Part shown: one piece after another, positions 55,300-64,000 of the stretch
Layout of the letters: each line of letters opens with the position of its first letter
Numbering within the stretch: the first letter of the stretch is position 1
DNA from: Vreelandella neptunia
Lineage (GTDB): Bacteria; Pseudomonadota; Gammaproteobacteria; Pseudomonadales; Halomonadaceae
DNA: 64,000 nt
NCBI RefSeq assembly: GCF_034479615.1
Contig: NZ_CP140255.1
Location: forward strand, 3,720,001-3,784,000
Direction of reading: 5' to 3'
Translations under genes and position numbers: made by a program
The notes under the pieces: model-generated
The model's database searches: none
The model's input: the letters and a program-made list of their open reading frames with translations, nothing else
Told to the model about the DNA's origin: nothing

Positions 55300-56526
55300 A
55301 TGGCCCTACCGTCGACTGATACCAGCCGCCTCGATAACACTCTGGCGGTGATCCGTACTCTGCGTGACCAAGGATCGGTGGCACGCATCGACCTGGGCGC
55401 ACTCAATGGCATTAGCTCTGCCACCGTCACCTCGATCAGCGCCGAACTACTCCAGCAGGGATTGATCTGTGAGCGGCCGCCCGAAACACCCCGCCCCACC
55501 GGGCGTGGCCGACCAAAAACCTTGATTGAACTCGACCCTAATGCCGCCTGCGTGGTGTGCATCAAGCTATCGATCAATGAGATCCAACTGGTGGTGGGCG
55601 ATTTTTCGGGTCAGGTACGCCATAGCGAGCACCACACGGTGCCCACCCTGACGCTGAGCGCCGACGATCTGGAAGCGTTGCTGGAAGAGAAGATCAGCGC
55701 TGTTTGCGCGCAACAGCTAAAAGGGTTTCAACGCTTGGCGGGGATCTGTTTGGCCGTGCAGGGGGTGGTGTCATCGCAAAGCGGGTCGATTATCTGGTCC
55801 CCCGCTTTAAGCTTCCGGAACGCACCTATATCGGCTCGTTTAGCAGAACGTTTTCACTGCAGCGTACTGCTGGAAAACGATGCCAACTGCATCGCCAGCG
55901 TGCTAGCGGCACAGCCCGCCTATGCAGACTGCCCCAACTTGGTGGTTATTATGCTGGGCTATGGCATCGGCATGTCGGTGTTGATTAACGGCGTGCCTTA
56001 TCTCGGCGCCACTGGCTCGGCGGCTGAGTTTGGGCATAGCAAATACCAGCCCGATGGCGCCCTATGCGCCTGCGGGCGACGGGGCTGCATTGAAGCTTAT
56101 GCCAGCGATTACGCGCTCTATCGCGAAGCCGTTCGCCATTTGGCGCTGTTTAATAGCGACACCGCGTACCCTTCAGAACAGCAAATGCAGGCCCTCACGC
56201 AAATGGCACTGCAAGGCGACCCGTTGGCACAGGGTATTTATGCAAAAGCGGGCCGCGCGCTGGGGCATGGTATCGCCAACGTACTGGCGCTTTTCAATCC
56301 CGATCTAGTGCTGATTACCGGCTCTGGCGTGCGAGGCTTTGAAGCCATGCAAGCCGCCATGCATAGCGCCATTGACGAAGCGCTCGTTACAGAGCTGATT
56401 GGCACCACCCGCATCGAGAGCTGCGCCTGGGATCGCGACATGACCTGCATGGGCGGCATCGCACTGGCGCTACACGCCACCGATGCCCAGACGCTGCTGG
56501 ATAGTCAAACCGCGAGGGAGGCTTAA
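55300..56526 (+). CDS. ROK-family transcriptional regulator
   Basis: A 408-residue regulator. An N-terminal winged helix (VARIDLGALNGISSATVTSI, SAELLQQGLICER) is followed by a sugar-kinase-like ROK domain. This has LENDANCIASVLAAQ, GYGIGMSVLINGVPYLGATG and the zinc motif CACGRRGCIEAYAS. The frame extends to a TTG at 55213, but the ATG at 55300 gives the family-like start; ribosome sites are weak in both cases. It is divergent from the transporter operon and is likely its sugar-responsive repressor. It converges with the dehydratase gene (42 nt between stops). Confidence 0.85.
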   Translation: MALPSTDTSRLDNTLAVIRTLRDQGSVARIDLGALNGISSATVTSISAELLQQGLICERPPETPRPTGRGRPKTLIELDPNAACVVCIKLSINEIQLVVGDFSGQVRHSEHHTVPTLTLSADDLEALLEEKISAVCAQQLKGFQRLAGICLAVQGVVSSQSGSIIWSPALSFRNAPISARLAERFHCSVLLENDANCIASVLAAQPAYADCPNLVVIMLGYGIGMSVLINGVPYLGATGSAAEFGHSKYQPDGALCACGRRGCIEAYASDYALYREAVRHLALFNSDTAYPSEQQMQALTQMALQGDPLAQGIYAKAGRALGHGIANVLALFNPDLVLITGSGVRGFEAMQAAMHSAIDEALVTELIGTTRIESCAWDRDMTCMGGIALALHATDAQTLLDSQTAREA

Positions 56527-56568
56527 CCAGATTGGGAGTGTTGTAATACGTTAGCGACGGGAGAGCGG

Positions 56569-58314
56569 CTAATGCGAGTGACGCGGCACGACGGAACCCC
56601 GACAGCCGACCAGGAAGTCAAAGTCGCAGCCTTCATCCGCCTGGAGCACCCGCTCGATATACAGCTGGCGATAGCCGCCCTGGCTGGCGATCAGCGTCGA
56701 GGCGGCGGTGGGGTCGCTTTCGGCCAGGCGCGAGGCCAGCTCTTCATCGCTGATCTCCAGATGCAGGCCGCCGCTGGCGCAGTCGAGTTCGATCCAGTCG
56801 CCGTTGCGTACCGCCGCTAGCGGGCCACCGGCGGCGGCTTCGGGCGCTACGTGCAGCACTACGGTGCCGTAGGCGGTGCCGCTCATACGGGCATCCGAAA
56901 TACGCACCATGTCGGTAATCCCCTGGGCGAGGATCTTAGGCGGCAGGCCCATGTTGCCTACCTCCGCCATGCCGTGATAACCGCGGGGACCGCAGTGTTT
57001 CATGACCAGGATGTCGTTGGCTTCCACGTCCAAATCCGGGTCGTTGATGCGTGCTTTGTAATCGTCGAAGTCTTCAAATACCACTGCGCGACCGCGATGC
57101 TGCATCAGCTCGGCGGTCGCCGCCGAGGGCTTGAGCACCGCACCGTTGGGGGCCAGATTGCCGCGCACCACGCATATACCACCGTCTGCGGTGAGGGGGT
57201 TGTCCAGCGGACGAATGACTTCATCGTTGTACAGTGGGGCGTCCTGAACGTTCTCCCAAAGTGTTTTGCCGTTGACGGTGAGTGCGTCCTTGAAGGGCAG
57301 CCGGTCGGCTTCACCCAGGCGCCTGAGTACCGCCGGTAGGCCTCCAGCGTAGTAGAACTCTTCCATCAAAAAGCGCCCGGAGGGCTGCAGGTCGACCACC
57401 GTGGGGGTGCCGCGCCCGACGCGGCTCCAGTCGTCCAGGGTGAGGTCGACGCCGATACGCCCAGCAATGGCCTTGAGGTGAATCACCGCGTTGGTGGAGC
57501 CGCCAATCGCCGCGTTGGTGCGAATGGCGTTATCGAAGGCTTCCTTGGTGAGGATCTTGGACAGCCGCAGGTCTTCGTTGACCATCTCGACAATGCGGTT
57601 ACCCGATAAATGGGCCAGCACGTAGCGGCGGGAGTCCACCGCGGGAATCGCCGCATTGTGGGGCAGCGAGGTACCCAGCGATTCAGCCATACAGGCCATG
57701 GTGGAGGCGGTGCCCATGGTGTTGCAGGTACCGGCGGAGCGGGACATGCCTGCCTCGGCGGCCATAAAGTCGTGCAGCGAAATCTCACCCGCTTTGACCT
57801 GCTCGGAGAGCTTCCACACCACGGTGCCGGAGCCAATATCCTTGCCCTTGTGCTTGCCGTTGAGCATCGGCCCGCCAGTGACCACGATGGTGGGAATATC
57901 GCAGCTTGCCGCGCCCATCAGCAGCGCCGGGGTGGTTTTATCGCAGCCCACCAGCAGTACCACGCCATCCATGGGGTTGCCGCGAATGGCTTCTTCCACG
58001 TCCATGCTGGCCAGGTTGCGTGTGAACATGGCCGTGGGACGCAGGTTGGATTCGCCGTTGGAAAACACCGGAAACTCCACCGGATAGCCGCCCGCCTCCA
58101 GGATGCCCTGCTTCACGTGTTCCGCCAATTTGCGGAAGTGGGCGTTGCAGGGCGTCAGCTCCGACCAGGTGTTGCAGATACCGATAATCGGCTTGCCCTG
58201 GAACTCATGGTCGGGAATGCCCTGGTTTTTCATCCAACTGCGGTACATAAAACCGTTCTTATCGGCGGTGCCGAACCATTGGGCGGAGCGTAGGGGCGGC
58301 TTGCGATCAGACAT
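56569..58314 (-). CDS. IlvD/Edd-family sugar-acid dehydratase, L-arabinonate type
   Basis: A 581-residue iron-sulphur dehydratase. Diagnostic blocks: WMKNQGIPDHEFQGKPIIGI, CNTWSELTPCN (cysteine), VGCDKTTPALLMGAASCDIP, MSRSAGTCNTMGTASTMACM (cysteine), and RISDARMSGTAYGTVVLHVAPEA. Length and these segments parallel L-arabinonate and D-xylonate dehydratases of the Rhizobium/Caulobacter type, which carry a [2Fe-2S] cluster. It would convert L-arabinonate to 2-keto-3-deoxy-L-arabinonate. It follows araH by 63 nt, with a GGAGA ribosome site. Substrate is inferred from araFGH; D-xylonate or D-galactonate also fit. Confidence 0.87.
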   Translation of the reverse strand: MSDRKPPLRSAQWFGTADKNGFMYRSWMKNQGIPDHEFQGKPIIGICNTWSELTPCNAHFRKLAEHVKQGILEAGGYPVEFPVFSNGESNLRPTAMFTRNLASMDVEEAIRGNPMDGVVLLVGCDKTTPALLMGAASCDIPTIVVTGGPMLNGKHKGKDIGSGTVVWKLSEQVKAGEISLHDFMAAEAGMSRSAGTCNTMGTASTMACMAESLGTSLPHNAAIPAVDSRRYVLAHLSGNRIVEMVNEDLRLSKILTKEAFDNAIRTNAAIGGSTNAVIHLKAIAGRIGVDLTLDDWSRVGRGTPTVVDLQPSGRFLMEEFYYAGGLPAVLRRLGEADRLPFKDALTVNGKTLWENVQDAPLYNDEVIRPLDNPLTADGGICVVRGNLAPNGAVLKPSAATAELMQHRGRAVVFEDFDDYKARINDPDLDVEANDILVMKHCGPRGYHGMAEVGNMGLPPKILAQGITDMVRISDARMSGTAYGTVVLHVAPEAAAGGPLAAVRNGDWIELDCASGGLHLEISDEELASRLAESDPTAASTLIASQGGYRQLYIERVLQADEGCDFDFLVGCRGSVVPRHSH

Positions 58315-58377
58315 GGGAATCTCTCCGGAAAAAATCGGTGAAAAAGTTCATGATAAAAAAGGCATCGATATGTGGCG

Positions 58378-59394
58378 TTAGGCCCGCTGACGACGAGTGT
58401 GTTTCCAGCGGTCAAACATCACGGCCAGCAGTAGAATTCCACCGCGTACTAGGTACTGGTAAAACGTCGGCACGTTGAGCAGGCCCATGGCATTCTGCAC
58501 ACAGCCCATGATCAGCACCCCGACCACAACGCCGGTGATGGTCGCCACACCGCCCGACAGCGCAACCCCGCCCAGTACACAGGCGGAAATTACTGCCAAC
58601 TCCAGACCCATGGAGGTATTGGGGTCGCCCAGCCCCATGCGCGAAGCCAGCAGCACCCCTACGATGCCAGCCACCACACCCTGAAGACCGAAGACAATAA
58701 TTTTGAGGCGGCGGACGTTGACCCCCGCCAGCGCAGCGGCCTCGGAGTTACCGCCAGTCGCCAGCACATTGCGCCCGAAGGCAGTCATATTGAGTATTAC
58801 GCCAAAGATCACAAAGCAGGTCAGCATCGTCCATACCGGCAGGGTTAGACCGAGAAAGGAGGCGCTGCCCAGATCGAAGAAGCCCGGCACGGTAATCATC
58901 ACGGCGTCACCACCAGAGGTGATGTAAGCCAACCCGCGCACAAACTCCATTGCCGCCAGCGTTGCGATCAGCGAGTTAATGCCGAACTTGGCAATGACCA
59001 AGCCGTTAAAGGCACCGACCGCGCCCCCAGCCACGATGCCCCCTATCACGCCAATAAACACGCTACCGGTGCTGGTGGTCACCGTTGCGGCGACCACCCC
59101 TGCAAAGGCCACCGTGGAGGCCACCGAAAGATCCACCTCACCCAGCGCCAATACCAACATCATGGTGGCGGCTAAACTGCCGATTAAGGTCACCGACAGC
59201 AGCAACCCGACCATATTGCGGCCGGTTAGGAAGTCAGGGATGAGCACCGCTAGCGCGATAAACAACAACAAAAAAATCGCGATCATGCCCGAGGTATCGA
59301 GCAGTGTACGTAGCGGCTTGATAAGCCCTTGGCGCCCCGCCGGGCGAGCGGGCGCTTTATGGCCATCGCTTTGGGTTACATCGTTCGTTGTCAT
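58378..59394 (-). CDS. araH: L-arabinose ABC transporter permease AraH
   Basis: A 338-residue CUT2 permease. GMIAIFLLLFIALAVLIPDF, GEVDLSVASTVAFAGVVAAT, VISACVLGGVALSGGVATIT and NAMGLLNVPTFYQYLVRGG mark it, with about ten helices. It works with AraG and AraF. AGGA eight bases upstream of the ATG is a fair ribosome site. Assignment as AraH rests mainly on the AraF neighbour and gene order. Confidence 0.88.
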   Translation of the reverse strand: MTTNDVTQSDGHKAPARPAGRQGLIKPLRTLLDTSGMIAIFLLLFIALAVLIPDFLTGRNMVGLLLSVTLIGSLAATMMLVLALGEVDLSVASTVAFAGVVAATVTTSTGSVFIGVIGGIVAGGAVGAFNGLVIAKFGINSLIATLAAMEFVRGLAYITSGGDAVMITVPGFFDLGSASFLGLTLPVWTMLTCFVIFGVILNMTAFGRNVLATGGNSEAAALAGVNVRRLKIIVFGLQGVVAGIVGVLLASRMGLGDPNTSMGLELAVISACVLGGVALSGGVATITGVVVGVLIMGCVQNAMGLLNVPTFYQYLVRGGILLLAVMFDRWKHTRRQRA

Positions 59395-59449
59395 GATTAT
59401 CGTCCTGAGCGTGTTCTTTTAAGAGCGAGAGTGCTGAAAAAAAGCCGAC

Positions 59450-60943
59450 TTAGGCGGGCAATGCCAGCCCCAACAGGCGTTCGGGGGTGGCCGATTCCCG
59501 CGGCACCACGTCCACCAGTTCCCCGTCGCGCATCACCGCGATGCGGTCACAGATGGAACTGACTTCCGCCAGGTCACTGGAAATCACCACGACGCTTTTT
59601 CCCTGTTCGGCCAGGTCGTAGAGCAGCGAGTAAATATCTCGCCGCGCGCCCACGTCGATGCCTCGGGTCGGCTCGTCCATCACGAACAGATCAATCTCTT
59701 CAGCCAGCCAACGGGCCAGAATCACCTTCTGCTGATTACCGCCCGAGAGCTTACCAATGGGCGTTCGCGGGCCCGGCGTTTTAACGCTGAGTTGCTGGAT
59801 ATACGACTCGGCATTACGCCGTTCACGGCCAGGGTGGCGGAACATTCCCCAGCGTTTAAAAAAGCGTCGACAGCTGATATTGAGGTTGTCGGCGACGCTT
59901 GCCACCGGGAAAATACCCTGGGATTTACGATCCTCCGGGCACATGGCAATCCCTGCACGAATGGCATCTTGAGGGCTTTTAAACCGTCGCACCTCACCAT
60001 TGAATTGCACGCTACCCGCTTTGGGAGACTCGACCCCGCAGACCAGCCGCAGCAACTCGCTGCGTCCGGCGCCGACTAGACCAAACAACCCAAATACTTC
60101 ACCGCGCTTAACGGAGAAACTTACCGGTGCCTTAAGGCCACGCCCCTGAATGCCCTCGACGTTCAATATCACGTCGCCATGCTCGCGAGGGCGATAGCCG
60201 TAAACATCGTTGATATCCCGGCCCACCATCTCACTCACTAGGAGGTCGTGATTCAGAGCCGACATATCCTCGTGGGTGCGAATATGCTGACCATCGCGGA
60301 AGATCGTCACCGCATCGCACATGTCAAACACCTCTTCCATACGGTGCGTCACGTAGAGCACCACCCTACCCTCGTCACGCAGCCGTTTGACGATGCGCTT
60401 TAGCTGGCGAGTCTCTTGAATGGAAAGGCTGCTGGTAGGTTCATCAAAGGCGATAATCTTGGCGTCGCGCAGCAGTGCACGACCAATCTCAATCATCTGC
60501 TGTTGGCCGATCGAGAGATCGCGCACCTTGGTCGAGGGGTGGATATTCCCCTCACCAAGGTCGGCCAGAATCGCCAGCGCTTTTTCGCGCAACTGGCGAC
60601 GGTTAACAAAGCCCCGCCGCGTAGGCAGTTGGCCCAGCAGCAGGTTCTCGGCCACCGACATATTGGGCGAGAGCGTCAGCTCCTGGTAGATAATGGCAAT
60701 CCCTTCCCGCAGCGCTTCACGGGCGTTACTGAACACGTGGCGCTGGCCGTTGATCCACAACGCCCCTTCCGCCACGCGGTTAACACCACTCAGCACCTTG
60801 AGCAGGGTTGATTTACCCGCGCCGTTCTCGCCCATTAGCGCATGCACTTGGCCGGTGTGAGCCGCGAAGCTCACACCATCCAGCGCCCGCACGCCAGGGA
60901 AGACGACGCTAATCGCGTCGAAACGTAGATAAGCATCAGACAT
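59450..60943 (-). CDS. araG: L-arabinose ABC transporter ATPase AraG
   Basis: A 497-residue double-domain ATPase. First domain: [47 protein letters not shown]. Second: [38 protein letters not shown] and [20 protein letters not shown]. It matches AraG in length and sequence pattern. It powers arabinose import with AraH. The gap to araF is 46 nt and to araH 55 nt. Confidence 0.9.
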   Translation of the reverse strand: MSDAYLRFDAISVVFPGVRALDGVSFAAHTGQVHALMGENGAGKSTLLKVLSGVNRVAEGALWINGQRHVFSNAREALREGIAIIYQELTLSPNMSVAENLLLGQLPTRRGFVNRRQLREKALAILADLGEGNIHPSTKVRDLSIGQQQMIEIGRALLRDAKIIAFDEPTSSLSIQETRQLKRIVKRLRDEGRVVLYVTHRMEEVFDMCDAVTIFRDGQHIRTHEDMSALNHDLLVSEMVGRDINDVYGYRPREHGDVILNVEGIQGRGLKAPVSFSVKRGEVFGLFGLVGAGRSELLRLVCGVESPKAGSVQFNGEVRRFKSPQDAIRAGIAMCPEDRKSQGIFPVASVADNLNISCRRFFKRWGMFRHPGRERRNAESYIQQLSVKTPGPRTPIGKLSGGNQQKVILARWLAEEIDLFVMDEPTRGIDVGARRDIYSLLYDLAEQGKSVVVISSDLAEVSSICDRIAVMRDGELVDVVPRESATPERLLGLALPA

Positions 60944-60989
60944 GCTTCAATTACTCCCGCGGTCACTTATCGTTACAGACGCCGTTTTC

Positions 60990-61985
60990 TTATAGACCCA
61001 GGTCTTCGCGCACTTCCTGCCAGTTCTCACGCGTCATCAACACGCCTGAGGTTTCGGTATTGGCTGGCGGTTGTTTGTCCTCGCTAATCCAGCGATAGAG
61101 ATCTTCAGCGGTCTGACGTCCGTGCATAGTAGAGCTGACAGCCACGGTACCGTGAAAGCCCGTGGGGTTATCGCGTGAGAACTCCGCAAAGGCAGCACCG
61201 GAGCCGTTAATACCTACGCCGATCACATCTTCTGGTGCCAGACCGTATTGCTCGGTAGCCCGGACGCCACCCAGCACACTTTCCTCGTTAAGGGCATAGA
61301 TCACCCAATGCTCATAATCGCCACGCTGCGAGAGCACCGGGGATGCGGCCGAGAAGGCGCTGGCGGTATCGCTGTTCTGCTGTGGCGCATCAAAGATATT
61401 GCCTTCAGGGAAGCCAGCGTCAAGTAGCGCAGCGGTGGCACCATCAGTACGCTCAACGGCGGTGGGTAGCTCGTTATTGGTGATGCGTAGCGCGGCCACC
61501 TCTTCAGGATTCCAGCCGCGCGCTTCTATTTCGGCGGCAATCGCATCGCCTACCTGCTGACCAATCTTATAACCGGACATGCCCAGGTGCGGTACGCCTT
61601 CCATCGGTTCGCCGCTCGAGTTAACGAACTGATCATCTACGGTGACTACTTTCATATCGTACTGGTTAGCACGGTTCATGATGGCGGGCCCCAGACGCAC
61701 GTCCGGCGGACAGATTACAAAGCCTTCAGCACCCTGGGCATAGAGGTTATCAATGGCGGTGAGCACTTCCTGGCCATCTTCGCCGCTTAGGCGTACCACG
61801 TCGAAACCAAGCTCTTCGCCGACTGCCGTCGCGGCCTGTTGTTCGTTAATAAACCATGCCTGCTCTGGTTTTTTAACGATAAAGCCAATCTTCACCTCGT
61901 CTTCCTGTGCCTGTACTGACCCCAGCGAGGCCAGCATGATGGCGCTGCCGAGAGCTAAACGAGTAAATGTTTTGGTTAGTTGCAT
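60990..61985 (-). CDS. araF: L-arabinose-binding periplasmic protein AraF
   Basis: A 331-residue periplasmic protein. A signal peptide ends near QA^QEDEVKIGF. VKIGFIVKKPEQAWFINEQQ, AEGFVICPPDVRLGPAIMNR, VVTVDDQFVNSSGEPM and LNEESVLGGVRATEQYG run parallel to E. coli AraF (FVICTPDPKLGSAIV, VDDQFVNAKGKPM, GGVRATEGQG), including many sugar-contact positions. An AGGAG ribosome site precedes the ATG. Galactose and fucose can also bind AraF-type proteins. It follows the aldose epimerase gene by 106 nt. Confidence 0.92.
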   Translation of the reverse strand: MQLTKTFTRLALGSAIMLASLGSVQAQEDEVKIGFIVKKPEQAWFINEQQAATAVGEELGFDVVRLSGEDGQEVLTAIDNLYAQGAEGFVICPPDVRLGPAIMNRANQYDMKVVTVDDQFVNSSGEPMEGVPHLGMSGYKIGQQVGDAIAAEIEARGWNPEEVAALRITNNELPTAVERTDGATAALLDAGFPEGNIFDAPQQNSDTASAFSAASPVLSQRGDYEHWVIYALNEESVLGGVRATEQYGLAPEDVIGVGINGSGAAFAEFSRDNPTGFHGTVAVSSTMHGRQTAEDLYRWISEDKQPPANTETSGVLMTRENWQEVREDLGL

Positions 61986-62091
61986 GGTCTTACTCCTACT
62001 TTTATTGATTATTTTTGCGTCGCTGTGAATGAGCTGTTTTTAATTGTGGCGATTGTTGCTTGCTCAGGTTGCTAGTAACGAACGCTGCGCG

Positions 62092-63303
62092 TTACTCATC
62101 AAAAGATTCCTGGGCGGAAAAACGGTATACCGTACGAGAAAGGTAAGTATCATCGGGCTCTAGGATGGTGCTGGGAAACGCATCCTGATTGGGCGAATCA
62201 GGGTAGTGCTGGGTTTCCAGGGCAAAGCCAGAACGGTGGCCGTAGGCCTTACCCTGTTTACCGGTCAGGTCGCCGTTAAGAAAGTTGCCCGAGTAAAATT
62301 GGATCGCGGGTTCGGTGGTAGTGATTTCCACCATGCGTCCGCTCTGCGGCTCCCACACCTTGGCAGCCAATACCAGTTCATCCGATGCTGCGTTATCACG
62401 GGCCAGCACAAAGTTGTGGTCATAACCGCCGCCAAAAGCGAGCTGTTCGTTGTCCTGCTCAATCCGTTCGCCGATAGGCGTCGCCTGGGTAAAGTCGAAC
62501 GGCGTGCCATCTACTGCGCGAATCTCGCCGGTAGGGATCAGCGTGTCGTTAACCGGGGTAAACGCAGGGGCGTTAATCATTAGCTGATGATCGAGAATGG
62601 TGTCACTACCTTCGCCCTTTAGATTGAAATAGCTATGCTGAGTAAGGTTAATCGGGGTGGCTTTATCGGTTACCGCCCGATAATCCACCATCAGCTCATC
62701 ATTATCGGTCAGCGTATAGGTAACTTCGGTCTCCAGCCTGCCAGGATAACCTTCCTCGCCATCTTCGCTGGTATAGCGCAGCACAAGCCCCGTGCCTTCA
62801 TCACTCTCGAACGGCTCGGCCTCCCATAGCACTTTATCGAATCCTTGATCACCGCCGTGGAGATGATTGTTGCCATCGTTAGTGGCTAACGAATAGGTTT
62901 CCCCGTTAAGAGCGAACCGACCACCCGCAATACGGTTGCCGTAACGCCCAATGATCGCCCCGAAGTAGGGGTTAGCCTGGCGGTACTCTTCTGAGAGATA
63001 TGTCTCAAGAGAGTCGAAACCCAGCGCTATGTCATCAAACTCACCCGCTAAGTTGGGGGTTTTCAGCGACAGGATGATGCCGCCGTAGTTGGTCACCCTC
63101 AGTTCGATACCATTGGCGTTGGTAAATTGATAAACATCGACCTGGCGACCATCGGGCAATTGACCAAACACCGTTACCTCCATGCCACTCTCAGCGGCTG
63201 TTTCGGTTTGTGCCTGAGCTGCATTGAACATCAATACAGCCAACCCGACGCCTAACAGTACTTTTGATCCAACGCCAGCTTTCTGGACGTATATGAGAGA
63301 CAT
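62092..63303 (-). CDS. galM: Exported aldose 1-epimerase (mutarotase)
   Basis: A 403-residue GalM-family enzyme with a signal peptide (GVGLAVLMFNAAQA^QTETA), so it acts in the periplasm. The active-site blocks FGAIIGRYGNRIAGGRFAL, NNLHGGDQGFDKVLW-type HLHGG, HSYFNLKG (catalytic His) and SGFALETQHYPDSPNQ (catalytic Glu) are visible. It interconverts alpha and beta anomers before uptake or oxidation, so an export signal here fits a role in feeding AraF. An AGGAGA ribosome site precedes the ATG. First gene of the arabinose operon, divergent from the LysR gene 170 bp away. Confidence 0.92.
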   Translation of the reverse strand: MSLIYVQKAGVGSKVLLGVGLAVLMFNAAQAQTETAAESGMEVTVFGQLPDGRQVDVYQFTNANGIELRVTNYGGIILSLKTPNLAGEFDDIALGFDSLETYLSEEYRQANPYFGAIIGRYGNRIAGGRFALNGETYSLATNDGNNHLHGGDQGFDKVLWEAEPFESDEGTGLVLRYTSEDGEEGYPGRLETEVTYTLTDNDELMVDYRAVTDKATPINLTQHSYFNLKGEGSDTILDHQLMINAPAFTPVNDTLIPTGEIRAVDGTPFDFTQATPIGERIEQDNEQLAFGGGYDHNFVLARDNAASDELVLAAKVWEPQSGRMVEITTTEPAIQFYSGNFLNGDLTGKQGKAYGHRSGFALETQHYPDSPNQDAFPSTILEPDDTYLSRTVYRFSAQESFDE

Positions 63304-63429
63304 AACTTTCTCCTGAAGAGCATCATTGTTGTTATGGGAGTGTCGTTATTAGAACGGCATCGATACCGTTGTTACAGCCCTTACAGTAGAGAACTCCGCC
63401 ATAACCAACCAATATACAAACTCATCAAC

Positions 63430-63447
63430 ATTGATACACTTCTCAAT
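63430..63447 (+). promoter_or_regulatory. LysR-type box between galM and the LysR gene
   Basis: ATTGA-N8-TCAAT, an 18-bp inverted repeat, lies 26 bp upstream of the LysR ATG in the divergent region. It is a candidate binding site for the GbpR-like regulator and may also set the galM-araFGH promoter. Confidence 0.5.
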
Positions 63448-63473
63448 ATCAACAACAACTCAAGGCTTATCCT

Positions 63474-64000
63474 ATGGGCGTTCTCGGCGATAACTGGTTT
63501 CTAGACGTGCGACTAAAGTTGCGGCATTTTCAACTTTTTTTGGCGCTGGAAGAGCAGCGCAACATGCATCGTGCAGCGAATCAGCTCAATATGAGCCAAC
63601 CCGCCGCGTCAAAGCTATTGAGTGATCTGGAAGCCCACCTGGGAATTCGGCTTTTTGATCGCCACCCCCGCGGGCTAACGCCCAACTGGTACGGCGAAAT
63701 TATGATTCGCCACGCGCACAGCATGCTTTCAGCGCTACGCCACACCGGTGAGGAACTGAATGCTCTCGGGGCGGGCAGTGCTGGCACGGTAGCCGTCGGC
63801 ACGGTAATGGCCCCGGCGGTTACGCTGCTCACTAGCGCTATCGAGCGAGTGCACCGCGACCGGCCAGGGTTAAAAATCAGCGTTGATGTGGATGTAAGTA
63901 AAGTGCTGGTACCGCGCCTACTGGAGGGCGAGCTGGATTTCGCGATTACTCGTATACCCTCAGGCATCGATACCGAGCGCTTTATCTTCGAGGAAATTGG
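63474..64000 (+). CDS. LysR-family regulator, GbpR-like (partial, cut by window edge)
   Basis: The frame is open from the ATG at 63474 (CAAGG ribosome site) to the window end, 175 codons. The N-terminal winged helix RHFQLFLALEEQRNMHRAAN, MSQPAASKLLSDLEAHLG, IRLFDRHPRGLTPN is typical of LysR proteins, and the next part GTVAVGTVMAPAVTLLTSAI begins the effector domain. It resembles GbpR, which controls the sugar-binding protein gene in Agrobacterium and Azospirillum. Divergent placement next to galM-araFGH supports a role as their regulator. Confidence 0.85.
   Translation, partial: MGVLGDNWFLDVRLKLRHFQLFLALEEQRNMHRAANQLNMSQPAASKLLSDLEAHLGIRLFDRHPRGLTPNWYGEIMIRHAHSMLSALRHTGEELNALGAGSAGTVAVGTVMAPAVTLLTSAIERVHRDRPGLKISVDVDVSKVLVPRLLEGELDFAITRIPSGIDTERFIFEEI

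Overview
The window looks like a chromosomal segment of a moderately halophilic gammaproteobacterium, most likely Halomonadaceae (Halomonas or a relative). This is judged from protein character (many acidic proteins), the gene order rpsT-murJ-ribF-ileS-lspA-fkpB-ispH followed by minor pilin genes (shared with Pseudomonas), and the mix of T6SS, polar-type flagellin and oxidative pentose genes. No database search was possible. Function calls rest on motifs and remembered family sequences. Almost all genes are on the minus strand.

Layout. 1-7.7 kb: part of a type VI secretion locus, tssB-tssC-tssE-tssF-tssG-tagH on the minus strand (tagH runs off the left edge), with hcp divergent. The hcp upstream region carries a textbook sigma-54 arrangement: repeated inverted repeats, an IHF site, then a -24/-12 box. 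7.8-13.4 kb: trpS and a minor-pilin operon (pilE-like, fimT-like, pilV, pilW, very large pilX) that lacks pilY1. 13.4-21.4 kb: the housekeeping block ispH, fkpB, lspA, ileS, ribF, murJ and rpsT. 21.7-26.7 kb: a membrane PAS-GGDEF diguanylate cyclase, cysQ and a polar amino acid (probably cystine) ABC importer.

27.4-37.1 kb: a flagellar filament island. It has a 1149-residue TPR/O-GlcNAc-transferase-like protein with two C-terminal methyltransferase-like regions, flagellin, two tandem fliD paralogues and a UDP-glucose dehydrogenase. Flagellin and both fliD genes each have a sigma-28 promoter with exactly 11 bp spacing. A 56-bp tandem repeat with REP-like cores lies between fliC and fliD. 37.2-48 kb: accessory and small genes, including an unknown 113-residue protein, a 24-residue membrane peptide, a hipB gene with a hipA relic, two penicillin-recognising serine hydrolases, YqhA, ExoD-like, TerB-like and YejK proteins, a YadGH-type ABC exporter, a parvulin, a DUF1624-like membrane acyltransferase and a very acidic secreted protein.

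48.3-64 kb: two adjoining sugar loci. The first is an operon for a ribose-type ABC importer, a TIM-barrel isomerase, a Gfo/Idh/MocA dehydrogenase and an SDR resembling xylose dehydrogenase, with a divergent ROK regulator; its substrate is unknown. The second is a periplasmic aldose 1-epimerase, araF-araG-araH and an L-arabinonate-type IlvD/Edd dehydratase, with a divergent GbpR-like LysR regulator cut by the right edge. Together they suggest pentose uptake and a non-phosphorylating oxidative route, whose lactonase and later enzymes are not in the window.
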